The notes under the pieces are model-generated. The model made no database searches and had not been told where the DNA came from. It saw only the letters and a list, made by a program, of their open reading frames with translations. Position numbers and translations under genes: made by a program. A stretch of DNA of 64,000 nt from Lepturacanthus savala (lineage: Eukaryota > Chordata > Actinopteri > Scombriformes > Trichiuridae), in contig CM060466.1 in assembly GCA_030544235.1 (NCBI GenBank), positions 2,055,092 to 2,119,091 of the forward strand, given 5' to 3'. The first letter of the stretch is position 1. Each line of letters begins with the position of its first letter. Positions 1 to 12,228 of this stretch are shown piece after piece.

Positions 1-876
1 ATAGGGTGTAATTAGTTTAATTTTAATCTTAATTTCCTCTCTCTGTGATATTTGCATCATAGTGAGCAGAATATTGAAGTGTTTGCAAGGAGAAGGTGTG
101 GTGGTTCAAACTCAGGACACTGGGGGGATCATATCTGCATCACCACCCACTGGTGCACCCACTTTATGTAACCGTGTAACCTATTAATATCACATGATAA
201 TCAGCTATAATAGGCTGCTATGATCAGACACTTATCATATATGTAGCAGCCTACTACTGTGAGGCCAGCTGCTGCTACAACACTGAGCTTTATTCAGTGT
301 TGCCACCAGTAGATTCCGTGCATCTAAACTCTCTCTTTCTATATATATATTGACAGCAAGGGGTATTTTCTGTTTGCACATTTCTACCACATTTCCTCGT
401 TGAGATTAGATTTAAAGCTTTTCTTGACTTTTACCGGCTAATCTTCGGTTATCAAGATAAACAGCTGCAGCTTACAGATCAAAAGTAGACTGCTCTGAGA
501 TTTTTTTTCCTGCAGCAAGGCTGTAGCACTTCTGGCACTTGATTCATTCCATTTGAGACTTGGATGTAACTTCACGCCAGAGGCCATACCAGACACCCAG
601 CCTTGCTTGTCAGTCAGCTTGTTAAATGTACTGGACTTTTTTTTTTGTTTTGAGTGCAGGTGAAGTTTGATCTGACAGTTCAGTTTTTCCCGTGGTTCAT
701 ACACAAATATGTGATATAAGGATATCACAGGTTGCAGTGGAGCTTTTAACCACATTACATATTAATGCAAAGATGCACTAAGAAGGAGTTTAAATGCATT
801 TATTGTGTTATTTTTTGGGAAAAAGTGTGTGTCAAATGAGCGTACTGTAATCTAATGTGATTTAATGTGTGTGCAG
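1..876 (+). other. intron of the FGF gene, 5' of its second coding exon
   Basis: No exon is visible in this stretch. It ends in a normal acceptor (gtgtgtgcag) at 876, so it is read as the 3' part of fgf20 intron 1. The first coding exon must lie before position 1. Only short AT-rich and T-rich runs are seen. The antisense open frame at 438-755 has no recognisable domain. Confidence 0.6.
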
Positions 877-1372
877 GTATTTTGGAGTTTATCAGTCTAG
901 CCGTGGGACTGGTCAGCATCAGAGGGGTGGACAGTGGCCTCTACCTCGCCATGAACACGAAGGGGGAGCTGTATGGATCGGTGAGTACAGATTGAACACA
1001 CACTATACAGATGTGTATTTAAAACTACAGAACTGCAGTTCTGATGTGTGTCCCACTGCCAACAGGTGGCACATTTCGCTCCGTAAAAACTCACTTTTCC
1101 TCTCTCTCTCTCTTTCCTTTCTGCAGGAGAAGCTGTCGGCAGAATGTGTTTTCAAGGAGCAGTTTGAAGAAAACTGGTACAACACCTACTCTTCCAACAT
1201 CTACCGGCACGGAGAAAAAGGTGCATTTTACTTTGTTGCTTTAAACAAAGACGGGACGTCACGGGACGGAACAAGGTCGAGACGGCATCAGAGGTTCACC
1301 CACTTCCTACCGAGACCCGTAGACCCGGACAGGGTACCGGAGCTGTACAGGGACATACTGGGCCAGAGGTGA
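877..1372 (+). CDS. fgf20: fibroblast growth factor, FGF9/16/20 subfamily, probably fgf20 (3' two exons)
   Basis: Two coding exons of a secreted FGF ligand that signals through FGF receptors with heparan sulfate. The exons are 877-980 (104 bp) and 1127-1372, ending in TGA at 1370-1372; the 146-bp intron has gt/ag ends. The first exon encodes the beta-trefoil stretch containing EFISLAVGLVSIRGVDSGLY and ends in ELYGS. The second begins EKLSAECVFKEQFEENWYNT and carries the subfamily signature FTHFLPRPVDP near the C-terminus. NIYRHG, YFVALNKDG and RDGTRSRRHQ fit FGF20 better than FGF9 or FGF16, but the last residues (RDILGQR) lean towards FGF9. This subfamily normally has three coding exons, so the N-terminal exon is missing, to the left of the window. 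Teleosts may carry a and b copies, and I cannot tell which this is. One oddity is SGLYLAMN where relatives usually have SGLYLGMN. Confidence 0.8.
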
Positions 1373-2395
1373 AAACTAAGCGTTAACCCCTCAGAGTCGG
1401 TCTGAGCTGAAAAGCAATCCGAGTGCACCTAATGCCGCCACCCCCTCTCCTTCAGGGAGGTGGAAGATCTTTTTGATCTGGACAGAAAAAAATGGGATCA
1501 TATGAAGTGCACCAAATCCACACACTCCCCACTGCTGGCATGGAGGAAAGGACCAGACTGGCCGGGGAGCTTGACTGAAAAGAACAACCAGGAATCTGGG
1601 AAGATGTGAAGAGACTACCTGCCCTCCTTACCCCCACCCCCCAAATACTGTCCCTTTGTTGGCCTATGCAGAGGCCCTGGTGGCCATTTCCATTTCTTAA
1701 ATCCAACTACCTGCCGCACCAAACTGCATGTTAAAGGGGACAAAAGTGTGGAACTGATAGTTGAGATTAACTACCAGCTGCTAGTAACTTGTTTTTTGCT
1801 CTGGCTGGTACATCTTGTCATTTCCACTGTTTTCAGTAGACCTTTTTATTTTATTCTAAACACTACTGTGGCTGCTAAGTAAACTATTTCTTTAAAATGC
1901 ATAATCCACTATACAGTGTGGCTGGTTTACACAAAAAAAGGTAGTTTCATGCACTGGAAAGGAGCCATGTTTGGTTTGGGAAAATGGTCTGAGAGCTGGT
2001 GCAGTCACCTGCACTGGACTGACTGTTGTGAAGTGGTTGGACTCTGTTTGAAATTGCTCCAAAGACAGACGCTGCTCAGAAAATGCAACTTTTCTACAGA
2101 GTGCATGAGGAATAAGAGAAGAAGAAGAACTGGTTCAATGGAGTTTTATAAGGACTGTGCTGTCCCGTGGTGGAATACTGCGTGTTCTGTTGGAACACTA
2201 GAGACTCATTCTAGAACCCAGTGAAGGAATTCTGTCAAACAAAAGCCGTCGACACCTTTACAAGCCTGTTGACAGATTTTATTCTTATTTATGAGGTTTT
2301 GTTTCCTAGGACATACAGTATATTTATTTCATATATTTATTTATTTTGAGAATATATTTTTACAGGTATGAGCTAAAATAAAAATAAGAAAAACA
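1373..2395 (+). other. 3' UTR of fgf20 with polyadenylation signal
   Basis: Non-coding sequence follows the FGF stop codon. The first canonical AATAAA in a suitable AT-rich setting is at 2377-2382, so the transcript probably ends near 2395-2410. The open frame at 1916-2224 has no recognisable domain and is treated as chance. Confidence 0.5.
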
Positions 2396-5128
2396 AGTCA
2401 TGAGAGATTTCTTTGTGATTTTTCAATGGTGTTTCTGCTATTTAGTCTTACCTGATTGAAGGTACTTTAATGTGAGTTTTTCTTGACTTTTTGCTGATAG
2501 TGTGGAACTATAAAAATATTTTCATCTCTGTATAATCAGTGATATGGGTCAGAGAAAAGAAAATATTATATATAGTCAATAATAGCACAGTGCAGCTAAT
2601 GGTAGTGTAAGTACTTAAGCTTAAAGTTAGTGAGATTTAAATGGTCTAAATTGATGCAACAGGCACAGAAATATTCTGACTTTCAATCAAACTTCATGTT
2701 AGAATGTGTTTTATAAAACATATAGTTCAGTTCTGTGCTTATTACTGGCTGAGACATATTCAGAGCCATTGTAAAGAGCTCACACACACACACACCTTTG
2801 ACCACCTTACATCAGTATTACTGCACCAAACACATGGTTTCAAAATTATTTTGATAATTTGGATTAAGGCCTACTGGGTGGGCTAAGCCTGGATGACAGG
2901 TGGAAAAAGATGGACATGATAGGAAGAGAAAAAGAAAGGAGACAATTAAATTAATGAGAGTGACACTGAAGAGCTGGAAATGTCAGGAAACCAAAGCTGG
3001 GGCTGTTAAACAGCAGTCTGTGCTCTGTTTTCAGACTAGGTGTGCCAAGAAAGATCTGGCTATTGATTTTAAACTAATTAAGCTCCACATCGTGCCTATA
3101 ACAACGGCCCTGAGCTGTTCTAAAATCACCGTAATCCACGGCCTCTTGAGGTTTATAGCTTTAATCTTCTCAAGTGATGACTCGTTTTCTCAAACTTTGA
3201 AAAGCTTCTCCAAAGCCACAAAGCACATTATATCACCTTTCACAGACAGAGAAGTCGGCCTTCTACCCATAACTAGGAAAGTGACTCAGGAACTTGGCAT
3301 GTATCAGTGATAAAGCACCAATTCAACAGATCTGTCTGTATGTCAAAGTAACAACAACAACACAAACCTGCATGTCCAATTCTCTCAGTATCGATTATGT
3401 TTGATTGGCAGTCAATCCACTGTCCACATTTCCATTGCTACCTCTCTGATACTTCATGCTACACAAAAATAGCAGCTTATATGAAAGCTAAGACCCTGGT
3501 GAGTTAAAGGGTACCACTATTATTTCCAACCACTTATTTACAGTGACTAACAAATATGTCTTACCTTCGCAGATTTGTGATGAAAAGCTTTACTTGAGAG
3601 CAAAAAGTGATGGTTCAATACGAATTCACTATCCTAAAAACCTAAAAATGAGGCTACATCGCTACTATAGCACTATGCTCAGAACAATTTAGCATGACAG
3701 TTACAGGCTTGATTGATTAAGCAAATAATAAAATAAAATCACCTGTTCTATCTGCTGAAATATAGTTTGGTCCTACGTTTGTTTGAAGCTGTCGCTGACG
3801 AGGACTGTGGGGCTACAATATGGCCACACTTGTTACAGGGTAGATTCAAGAAAAATAGATTAATAGATTGTATGATGTACTATTCCTACCGATTATGGTA
3901 GCGCCAATGACAGATATAGTATATATATATTTTGCCACCATCCAGGGAGGCAAAAATAGTTCAGGCTCAATTACAGCTATACACAGCCAAAGCTGCAAAC
4001 TACCTATAACTGTTGGACTATGGAACAGTTATGAAATTACAAATTTAGCCATGTTTTATCAGTGTCACATTTAAACACTTACCTCCAAATCATTTAAAGG
4101 CTTTCAGACACTAACACACATGCATTTTTTACATGAAATAAGTGCAAGGAGATTTATGTCTTTTCATAAAGAATATGTGCCACACGTCAACTTCAAGACA
4201 GACAGTGTAAGAAAACAAATGAGAGAAAGAGAGATGACAAATGGTTAAAGAGTATGGTTCATCCAAAACAGATAAACAGAGCGATAGAAGTAATGGGAAA
4301 AGAAGAGAAAAATAACATGAAGTCATTCGTGTTTCCTCTGACAGACACAGCAATTAGACAAGTGACTGGCAGGCCGAGTGCTTTGCTGCACTCTTTCATC
4401 CTCCCTTTATCTCTCTGTTCATCCGCCTGTCTAGAGTGAGTCATCCCTTGTTCTTACAACACCTGAGACGGATTTGACCAGATGTCACTCTGACATATAA
4501 GAGGAGCAGGTAAGACAGAAAGAGCAGTGCTGGTGTTAGAAAATAAATTAGAAAGGCAGGTATGAGCGAGTGGAGGTTTTTGCAGTTTCTCAGAGACAAA
4601 GAGCGCAACTTGACAGCACTGTGAGCAGAATATTTTTCTGAGTTGGGGGTCAAAGTTCAGCCTTGACCTTGGAAACAGCAGATGCCAAAACAATCTACAA
4701 TTCAAAGACATCTGGACTAACTCGATCTCCTAGTGGAGATCATGTGATATAATCAAAAACGCCAGAACAGCTTCATAAAAGGACCTTGAGTTGAGATTGA
4801 TCTGTCAGTCTTGTTGCGTCTGTACTGCGTTGCATGATTCAACTGTAGATAAAGGTAATACTCTGATACTGAAACTGGATTAAGCATAATTCACTTACAA
4901 GAGTTCAGTTACTTGTCAATCTTTTGAATTACTTCGACACACCTTGAGTCCCGCTCACACGGGACTAGAGTTACCTGAGGACCACGTGTGATGCCGGAAT
5001 TTACCCCCCACGTAATGTGCAGTGACCTTTATTCTACTTCACTCTAACAGGCTCTATAGGCTTCTCTGAGTGGAGTAAACTAACCTTACACAGCAGCCTT
5101 CAAAATCTGGCCTATGATGGGCTGATAC
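2396..5128. other. intergenic, no gene recognised
   Basis: AT-rich sequence with no splice-bounded conserved frame. The longest open frame (2900-3310, 136 codons) is lysine and arginine rich at its start and has no domain I recognise. Short (CA)n at 2782-2794. Nothing else can be supported. Confidence 0.5.
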
Positions 5129-6531
5129 CAGTGATGGAATGTAACTGAATACATTTACAAGTACTGTACTTAGAGGGGACATATTACACTTTTTGTGATT
5201 TTCATACTGTTGGACATGGTTAAAGTTCCAAATATTATTGTACTTCAGAGGAAAATATTATTTTTTTTGCTCCACTTAGTTTATTGGATTGCTATATTCA
5301 TTGTTATTTTGCAGATTACTTTTAGAAATAACATATTACCAGCTTTGAACCTCTTAAGACGCACCAACTTTTTCAGTCCTATTTGCAAAAATGGTACGCC
5401 TAAGCAAATTTTTATTAGGTCACACCAAAGGTGGTCAAACATTCACTTCATTCACAGTACCATTTTGTCTTAAGAGGTTAAAATAATTTCTTAAGTAAAA
5501 CAGTCTGGAAACCTTTACATTTTACTTTTGCACAAGTATTGATTATAAATCATCCAGGCTAGAATAAATATTAATTGTTTTAATTCAGAATCAACTAACC
5601 CTAACACTAACCCTGCCTCATTCCATCTGTTTTTAACATATAGGCTACATCATAACCAACTTTAACTTAAATAGTAAAAAAAAATAGGTCATATAGTCAC
5701 AGGGTTGTGGTAGCTACTTTTTAAGGCAGCAAACACTCAGTGATTTGGGTTCACAGCTGGTGTAAAGCATAAATAAGGTGAGGTCATAGTAAACAGCAAA
5801 AAGATGGATTTTAAAGTCTCAACAAAGTCTTCCTTCTGAATGTGCAGTGGTGGATTAATCCAGAGAAGTGGAACAAAAACAAGAACTATTATTAACTATT
5901 ATTAAATCATTGAACATGGAACAAAGTAACCGGCACCAAGGGAATGTAAAGGATGTCTGTAGAGCAATAATGCTGGAGATACATGAAGGAGCCAGTCCAT
6001 TTAAAGCCTTATGTAAGAAGGAGGATTTCAAAATCAGCTTGTGTGTGTGTCTGTGTAGGCCTCAACTATCTACCGTTTCTGTGATGCTTGTAAATGTTGT
6101 GCACTGAAACTTGATTTAAAGAAAATTGTGAATAAAAATCGAAATCACTTTATCCGCCACAAAATCCCAATTCAATTTCTTCCTGAAATCGTTCAGCTCT
6201 ACGTGTGTGAACTGGTAACCAACGCAGAGACATCAGTACTGATGTTATATGATCCAGCTTCCTCTGAACTGCTTTCTGGGCCAATTTGAGACACAGTATT
6301 ATTATAGGCAACACTTTTCCCCCTATATATAGATATGAATGGAGCCATGAATGTGCTGTTATGTTATTAAAAAACTAGAGGTCATTCTGCATAATTAGTA
6401 TGTTTTACTTTTGGTACTTTAAGCACATTTTGCTGTTAACATTTCGGTACTTTTACCTGAAGAAACACTCTAAATGGAGGAGTCAATTTTACATTGACTT
6501 AGTAAAGGTTCTGAAGGTTCTTCCACCACTG
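5129..6531. mobile_element. disrupted inverted-terminal-repeat DNA transposon (MITE-like) with nested inserts
   Basis: The left end reads CAGTGATGGAATGTAACT and the right end CTTCCACCACTG, whose reverse complement is CAGTGGTGGAAG, so the ends are imperfect inverted repeats. Adjacent sequence on both sides (GTACTGTACTTA, TTGCAGATTACTTTT, GGTCATTCTGCATAAT, TTTTGCTGTTAACA) resembles a very common short non-autonomous teleost transposon. Copies of that element are normally much shorter than 1.4 kb. Unrelated sequence interrupts it: a segment beginning GAGGGGACATATTACAC after about 5173, and a second transposon fragment at 6104-6201. No transposase frame is present. Confidence 0.55.
6104..6201 (+). 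mobile_element. fragment of a second MITE family, nested inside 5129-6531
   Basis: ACTTGATTTAAAGAAAATTG followed by ATCGTTCAGCTCTA closely parallels the right-hand 100 bp of the element at 30212-30545 (ACTTGATTTAAAGAAAATTA ... ATCGTCCAGTCCTA). Only the right end is recognisable here, so the left end is lost or too diverged to see. Confidence 0.45.
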
Positions 6532-7100
6532 TCTTACACTGGGAAACGCCACTTCAGATGTTCGGTGTCAGACTTGTCTTAAAACTGTCTCCAGCTGCAT
6601 TTCACATCAAGGAGATTTTTACCATGGAGGTCGGTGCCTGCATACAAGCTCATCAGCTCGGCAACATGTTTCAGATAAGATTACAGAGCACTGTGGTTCA
6701 CATCTGCCCAGTTGTGCAGGCAGGAGTGTAGCCACATTGTGTCTAGTTCGGTGTGGGTATAATCCCGTGATAGGGGCACACAGTGTAGGATGAGAGGCAG
6801 AGGACTTCAGAAAAGACAGCGCCTGAGTACCAGCATACGAACCCTGGCTGAGCGTGTGTCTCAGATGGAGGGAGAGAGATTTTGAGAGAGAGAGGTACGA
6901 CTTGAAAGTTTGCAAGAAACAGGTGGGTTTCTGAGAAGAGGAATTACCAAAAGAAAAGCTGTATGTGGGTTCTTAGTGTTGCTTGCCTGTCATGTTACAA
7001 TTTTCCTTTGAAGTGTGTGTGCGTGTGCAGGGAAGGAGGAGGGGGGGACATGTTTATGTGAGTCAAAGTGACTGCATAGATTCATGTCAGCACAACTTCT

Positions 7101-7133
7101 GTGTGTGTGTGTGTGTGTGTGTATGTGTGTGTG
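7101..7133. repeat. (TG)n microsatellite
   Basis: An imperfect dinucleotide run with one TATG interruption. Confidence 0.95.
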
Positions 7134-7211
7134 AGATCTGTACAATCTGTGTGAAGGTGAGCCAGGGGTTCTCCTGACTAGAGGGCTGTCTGACTGATGT
7201 GTGAAGGCAGT

Positions 7212-7214
<3 letters not shown>

Positions 7215-7272
<58 letters not shown>
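7215..7272. repeat. (TG)n microsatellite
   Basis: A nearly perfect dinucleotide run of about 58 bp, likely length-polymorphic. Confidence 0.97.
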
Positions 7273-7273
<1 letters not shown>

Positions 7274-7579
7274 CGTGGTGCCCTGCCTCCACCCTTCTCC
7301 CCACTCTCTGTCTGTCCTCTGTGGGGTTTTCCATCAACTGGTTAGATCTCCACTGTTGGATCCAGCAGCAGGTAATGGTCCATGATGAGATAACCAGAGC
7401 AACAAAAGAAGAAGAAAAAACAATATCATCTATTCCTCACACCCATTAAGGCTGTCTCCTCAGGGTTCTGTCCAGTAACAATCCATTAAAATGACACATC
7501 TTTTCATGCTTGTGTCCATAATTTATCCAAGAAACAAGAAAATGTTTGAAACTTTTTAACCGAAATGGCCAAACGTACT

Positions 7580-7984
7580 AGGGCTGCAACTAATGACTAT
7601 TCTGATTAATCTGTAGATTATTGAAACGATTAATCGATTAGTTGTTTGGTTCATAAAATGCTGTAAAGTGTCGATCACTGTTTCTGAAAGCTGGAGATTC
7701 AAACCTAAAATGTCTGTTTTGTCTAGACCAACAGTCCACAACAGTTTACTCCTATAGAAGATTAAAGAAACGAGAAAATAATCAGATTTGAAAAACTGGA
7801 AATTGCAGAATTTGGACGTTTTCGTTTTAAAAATGACTCAAATCACAAAATCAATTATCAAACTTGTTGGAATTAGAAAAGCTGGAGCCAGAGAATTTGA
7901 GCATATTTCTTATCAATTATAAAAATAGTCAATTAATGTAATAGTTAATAACTAATCCATTAATCAACCAATCGTTGCAGCTCT
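7580..7984. mobile_element. MITE with AGRGCTGCAAC terminal inverted repeats (hAT-like)
   Basis: It starts AGGGCTGCAAC and ends GTTGCAGCTCT, whose reverse complement is AGAGCTGCAAC: 10 of 11 positions match. The interior is rich in ATTAATCGATTA-type motifs, as in a widespread teleost non-autonomous hAT-like family. No coding capacity. I could not see a convincing 8-bp target duplication (AACGTACT against AAAATGTA). A shorter, more decayed relative lies at 47562-47828. Confidence 0.7.
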
Positions 7985-9820
7985 AAAATGTATAGTATCA
8001 AAGTTAATTGGTGAAAAATGTCAAATGAGGAACGACAGTTGACTGATCATCGTCAGGCACCTTCAAAATCAATATTTTAGAGAATTTGTCAGTTGGAAAA
8101 CAATTTTCAGGCACTGTGCCTTGCAATGTGTACGCATATATGTGTGTGTGTTGGGGGGAGTTTGTTTTCCGAAAAACAGACAGGTGTAGAAGTCAGTGAT
8201 CTCTGCTGTTACGAACTGTATCTACGACCGGCCGAGTCCACACAGGTGTTCTTCCTCACAGTCGTCAACACAGACATGCACGCATACACATTTACGACAT
8301 ACACACACCGTCTGTCTTCACCTCTCTGTGCGTGAGATTAATGGAGCTGTGGGAGTGACTCAGCTGTGGTGAATTAAAAAAAAAAAGTCCTTTCCAAATT
8401 CTCAGATGTATTAGTCAGCAATGAACTCATGCAACTTTTGATGAAGAAATGACTTAACTGTTCTCTTAACGCTGACGTATTGACCGACGGCTACGTACTT
8501 CTCTTTTCACATTAGCAACTGTATTCAAACACATAGAAACTTTTTTAAAGTCATCAAATATCAAAAGAGAAAGTTGTGCACACCTAGGCAGAGGACAGGT
8601 GCGTAGGAGGCAAAAAGCTGCACTGGAACAGGAAAAAGAACTCCTGTACACTGTTAATCACTTAGCAAAATAGTAATTTTTATGTATTTTAATGTAACGA
8701 CATTTCGGTACTCAGACCTTCATCAGGTAGTTTTGACAGGATGGAAAATTAGTTCAATTTATATGCGGTTTCATTCCGCGTGGACCAATCAAATCTCTTT
8801 CTGTCAGACACGTCATCAACAGAAAGACAATAACATTTTTTCACACTACCAAAAAAAGGAAAACATCAATATAAATAATTGCAAAAAAAGATGAAGAATA
8901 CGAGAAAGAGGTGTACAAACATACGTAAAGAGTACACATGTACACAAATACACATCAAATCAGTAAACAGTGCATATAAATATGTCTTAGAAAAAGAGTA
9001 TTAACTTTAAAGTTTTAAAAAAAGGATGATTCCTTCCTCGCGTGCATCCTTCCAGTGGAATACAACAGGAAGAGATCCTCTTTGTGGCTGGAAGAAACCG
9101 ATGATGGCTGTTGGTTATAGACACAAGGCGCAAACCAAACACTCTCAAGTGTTTAAGTTGTATGCTTTGTACACCAAACAGTCCACCGTGATCTCCTCTC
9201 AAACAGTTTCCTCTACACTGGAATGCACGCTATGTCCACTGCTCCAGACGTACCATCGGCGTGTGACATCTGCAGGATCACGAGAATGCCTTCACAGATG
9301 CAACAAGCTGGTGGACAGGTGAACATTTTAACTAATAGATATCACTGTGAAACTTCTCCAGTTTCCTTATTATTATGTGCAAAATTTGCATACATTTACA
9401 GAACTGAAATATCAGGTTAGAAAAATATTGTTTTTGTTTTCTGAACATATTAGATTCAAATGTTTTTACTGACATCATTTTTGATATGTCTTAATCACTC
9501 CAACAATAACAAAATACTGTCAACAGTATTGTTTTATTGTTGGAATAACTCTTATAAATCAGGCAATGAAAGAGATTCAAAAATCTTGAATAGTTGGGAC
9601 TAAACCTGTAAACTCTGGTCTATGCAAGTGCAAGTGGAGCTTTCTGGTTTAGAGTGAAAGAAAAAAATCTACTAATGCAACAAAATGGAATAAAGTAAAA
9701 TAATATAAACACCTAAACACCTAAATCTGAAAGAAGAAATGATATGAAGCCAAATAATCTAAAATCTTGACTTGTACTTGAAAAAACAGTTTTTGCATGC
9801 AGCATCTCACCTTTAAGATA
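7985..9820. other. intergenic, no gene
   Basis: No conserved frame. A minus-strand motif at 8697-8727 (CTGATGAAGGTCTGAGTACC then GAAATGTCGTT) resembles the tail motif seen in some Penelope-like and other retroelements, so part of 8.6-9.3 kb may be an old retroelement remnant. Frames at 9026-9322 and 8987-9202 show no recognisable domain. Confidence 0.4.
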
Positions 9821-10072
9821 CACTGCAAAAACTGAAAGCTTAACAAGTGAATATATCTTCTTTTTGTACAATTAGTCCAATACTGAGCAGAATTACCTCA
9901 TTGCATTGGCAGATAATTCTGCTTATTTCAAGGTTTTTCTTGTTTTTAGTCAATTAAATATATATATATTTTTAAATTACAGGACAAATTAACCCAAAAT
10001 CAAGAAAATAGTTGGACTAATTGTACCAAAAACAAGATATTTTCACTTGCTAAGATGTCAGTTTTTGCAGTG
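9821..10072. mobile_element. 252-bp MITE with CACTGCAAAAACTG inverted termini
   Basis: The left end is CACTGCAAAAACTGAAA and the right end is GTCAGTTTTTGCAGTG, an inverted match of at least 14 bp. Sub-terminal motifs also mirror one another (AACAAGTGAATATATCTT against AAGATATTTTCACTTG, and ATTAGTCCAATA against GTTGGACTAATT), so the whole element could fold into a long hairpin. No coding capacity. Confidence 0.75.
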
Positions 10073-11757
10073 TTTATAGCTTCACCGTGGATAAAAGTGT
10101 TTCATAAAAACGTTGCAGATTATTTCTTAAACAAATATGTTCATCCATAATACAGAAAGGGAATACATCTTATAAAATAATAGAAACTACAACTATTAAG
10201 TAAGCTGGCCAAATTACCACCTCACATGCTAAAGTAAACCGAGTGTACCTGATCTGTGCCCCCGAACACACTCACACCTGCCTGCTATTTTCTCTCGGCC
10301 TGTCCCAATGAAAGAGTGTTACCTGACATATTGCAGATGAAAGATTCACACCGGCGCACATATTTTCAACCCTATCATCGACAGTTCTGAAGCAGTCGTT
10401 GAACATGTCGAGCAGAAGGCACCGCGCAGATTCCGTGTCAAATACCCATCTAACCACTGTCTTCAGCTCATATCCACAAAACCTTAAAACCACAAATTAC
10501 ACACAACATGGGTAGGACATGAAATTGTCCAGAGAATGAAAGCTATAGGTCTGGGAGAGAAGATATTAGAGATTCTGCTCTGTAGAAGCTTTGTGTTTAA
10601 AATAGCGGTCATATAAACAGCACTTCAGGAATTGATGATAAAATCTTCTCTGACAAGATGATTACAACAAGCACAATCAATCCCAATGGATTTTTGATAT
10701 TACACAATAGGTGTTTCCGTGAAGGTTTTCATTGGCCCCAAGGTCACAACATGCTGCCAGCACATGAGAGAGAATTCCCTTTAAGTGCAGTAAACATGTT
10801 GCATAAGTTCTACATAGAATCAGTGCCTTGTCTGTGATTTCAAACTGTTTATACAATTTAGCTTTAATTACCTCAGTTGAGTGAATTTTGCTTACGGGTG
10901 AATTTTTGCCAGGTAAAAATCAACAAAAAACTCCTGCAGGTGTGATCTTACAGCAACAGATTTTTCTTTCTTTCTTTTTTTTTTTTAAACCTGTTCAGGA
11001 AATGCTCATTGTGGGGATGAACTCAAGCAGAATAACCACCTTATCTGGCTAAGCCGCACATCCTCTGTGGGACAGTAAGTGAGTTTAAGTTCGTTTTCTC
11101 CTTGAGTTGAGATGGAATCATCTTCATTTGAAAATATGGGAGAATGAGCTCAAATCCTTCAATATTTAATGAGGTGTATATTAAAATTATCCGTCGGCAG
11201 CAGCTCTGGCTTTTTAATAATCGTCTTTTATTGTTGCAATGCTGCCTTTTACAACATTACTCAGCTTACAGCCCCCTCAAGTCCACACAAATATTTCTCG
11301 TCAGCATGTTGAATACAAAATAAGAACCTTATTTAATTGTCCATCCCAAAGACAATATCCTACTGCTGTAAATATTTTATGTTTATCTTTATGACTTTTT
11401 TTTTACATCTTCCATAGATATGAAGGGATTTTTCCTCGGAATTGCTGACAATTCTACTACTACAGAATAACAGCAGACACATTTCAACAGTATGTAACAA
11501 TAACAGTATGAATGTCATTCATTCTAAATTAGTTTATATGAAATCTTCTGTCTGAATCCACCTGTTTTCATCAGCCTGATGGTCATCCTGGCCTGACTTG
11601 AACAGCCAGAGGTACTGGACATCCAGGCGGGCCAATCAAATCCACTTATCTGGTTACGTAATCACACTGCTCAGCAATCAATTATTTTATTTCTGCTGTC
11701 TTATACCCTGTCACTCTAGTCGAGGGAAATGGAGGGAGACGGAAGAAAAGGAAAGGG

Positions 11758-11759
<2 letters not shown>
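10073..11759. other. intergenic, no gene; possible conserved non-coding stretch
   Basis: No splice-bounded coding frame. The stretch at about 11000-11330 is relatively complex and low in simple repeats, which is compatible with a regulatory element, but nothing in the sequence proves it. Confidence 0.4.

Positions 11760-11805
<46 letters not shown>
11760..11805. repeat. (TA)n microsatellite
   Basis: A perfect TA run of about 45 bp, which abuts the left side of the unidentified repeat at 11830-12228. Confidence 0.95.
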
Positions 11806-11806
<1 letters not shown>

Positions 11807-11829
11807 ACACACACACAGTTTTACACATT

Positions 11830-12228
11830 GCAAAATTATCTGCAATGTAAAGTTTAATGATAAATAAGATAAGAGTTCAATGATAAATTATTAGTCCATA
11901 AAATGATATAAATCCCACTGAGGATCATTCCAGAACATGAATATATTCTATAAAATGAGATTATAAAGGAGCCAATTAAATAATCACACAAACAGCTCAA
12001 ATCTAAATTAAATATCTAAATAGTCTCTACTACTGATATTATTATTATATTAACTATTTTCTTATTGTATTGATTATTTGGATATTGATGATTTATAATG
12101 ATGCTTTAACAGTAACATTGGGTTTTACTACAGATATAATACTTTATTTAGTGTTGGAGCAGAGGTTTTCTGGGATTTATTAAATAAAACACAATGCTGT
12201 TGCTGTATCAGGGGGTTTGGATTTTAAC
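11830..12228 (+). repeat. unidentified interspersed repeat, copy 1 of 3
   Basis: It aligns by eye, in the same orientation and order, with 22908-23326. Shared blocks include ATCTGCAATG, AGAGTTCAA, CCAATTAAATAATCACACAA, AACTCAAATCTAAAT, AACAGTAACATTG, GTTGGAGC and TTGGATTTTAACA. I do not recognise the family. No inverted termini or target duplication were found. Confidence 0.65.

Larger units (their letters stand above)
6532..7579. other. intergenic with TG microsatellites, no gene
   Basis: No supported gene. The interval is dominated by GT-rich sequence at 7015-7290 that creates cysteine/valine or histidine/threonine repeat frames on both strands; these frames are artefacts of the repeat. 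Confidence 0.55.

Noticed and set aside
2900..3310. 136-codon plus-strand frame, the longest in the intergenic region
   Set aside because: No recognisable domain, no splice context and AT-rich random composition. Kept as non-coding.
5597..5614. CTAACCCTAACACTAACCCTG, telomere-like
   Set aside because: Only about three imperfect units; too short to call an interstitial telomere.
6990..7449. Cysteine/valine- and histidine/threonine-repeat frames
   Set aside because: Products of TG/CA microsatellites on either strand.
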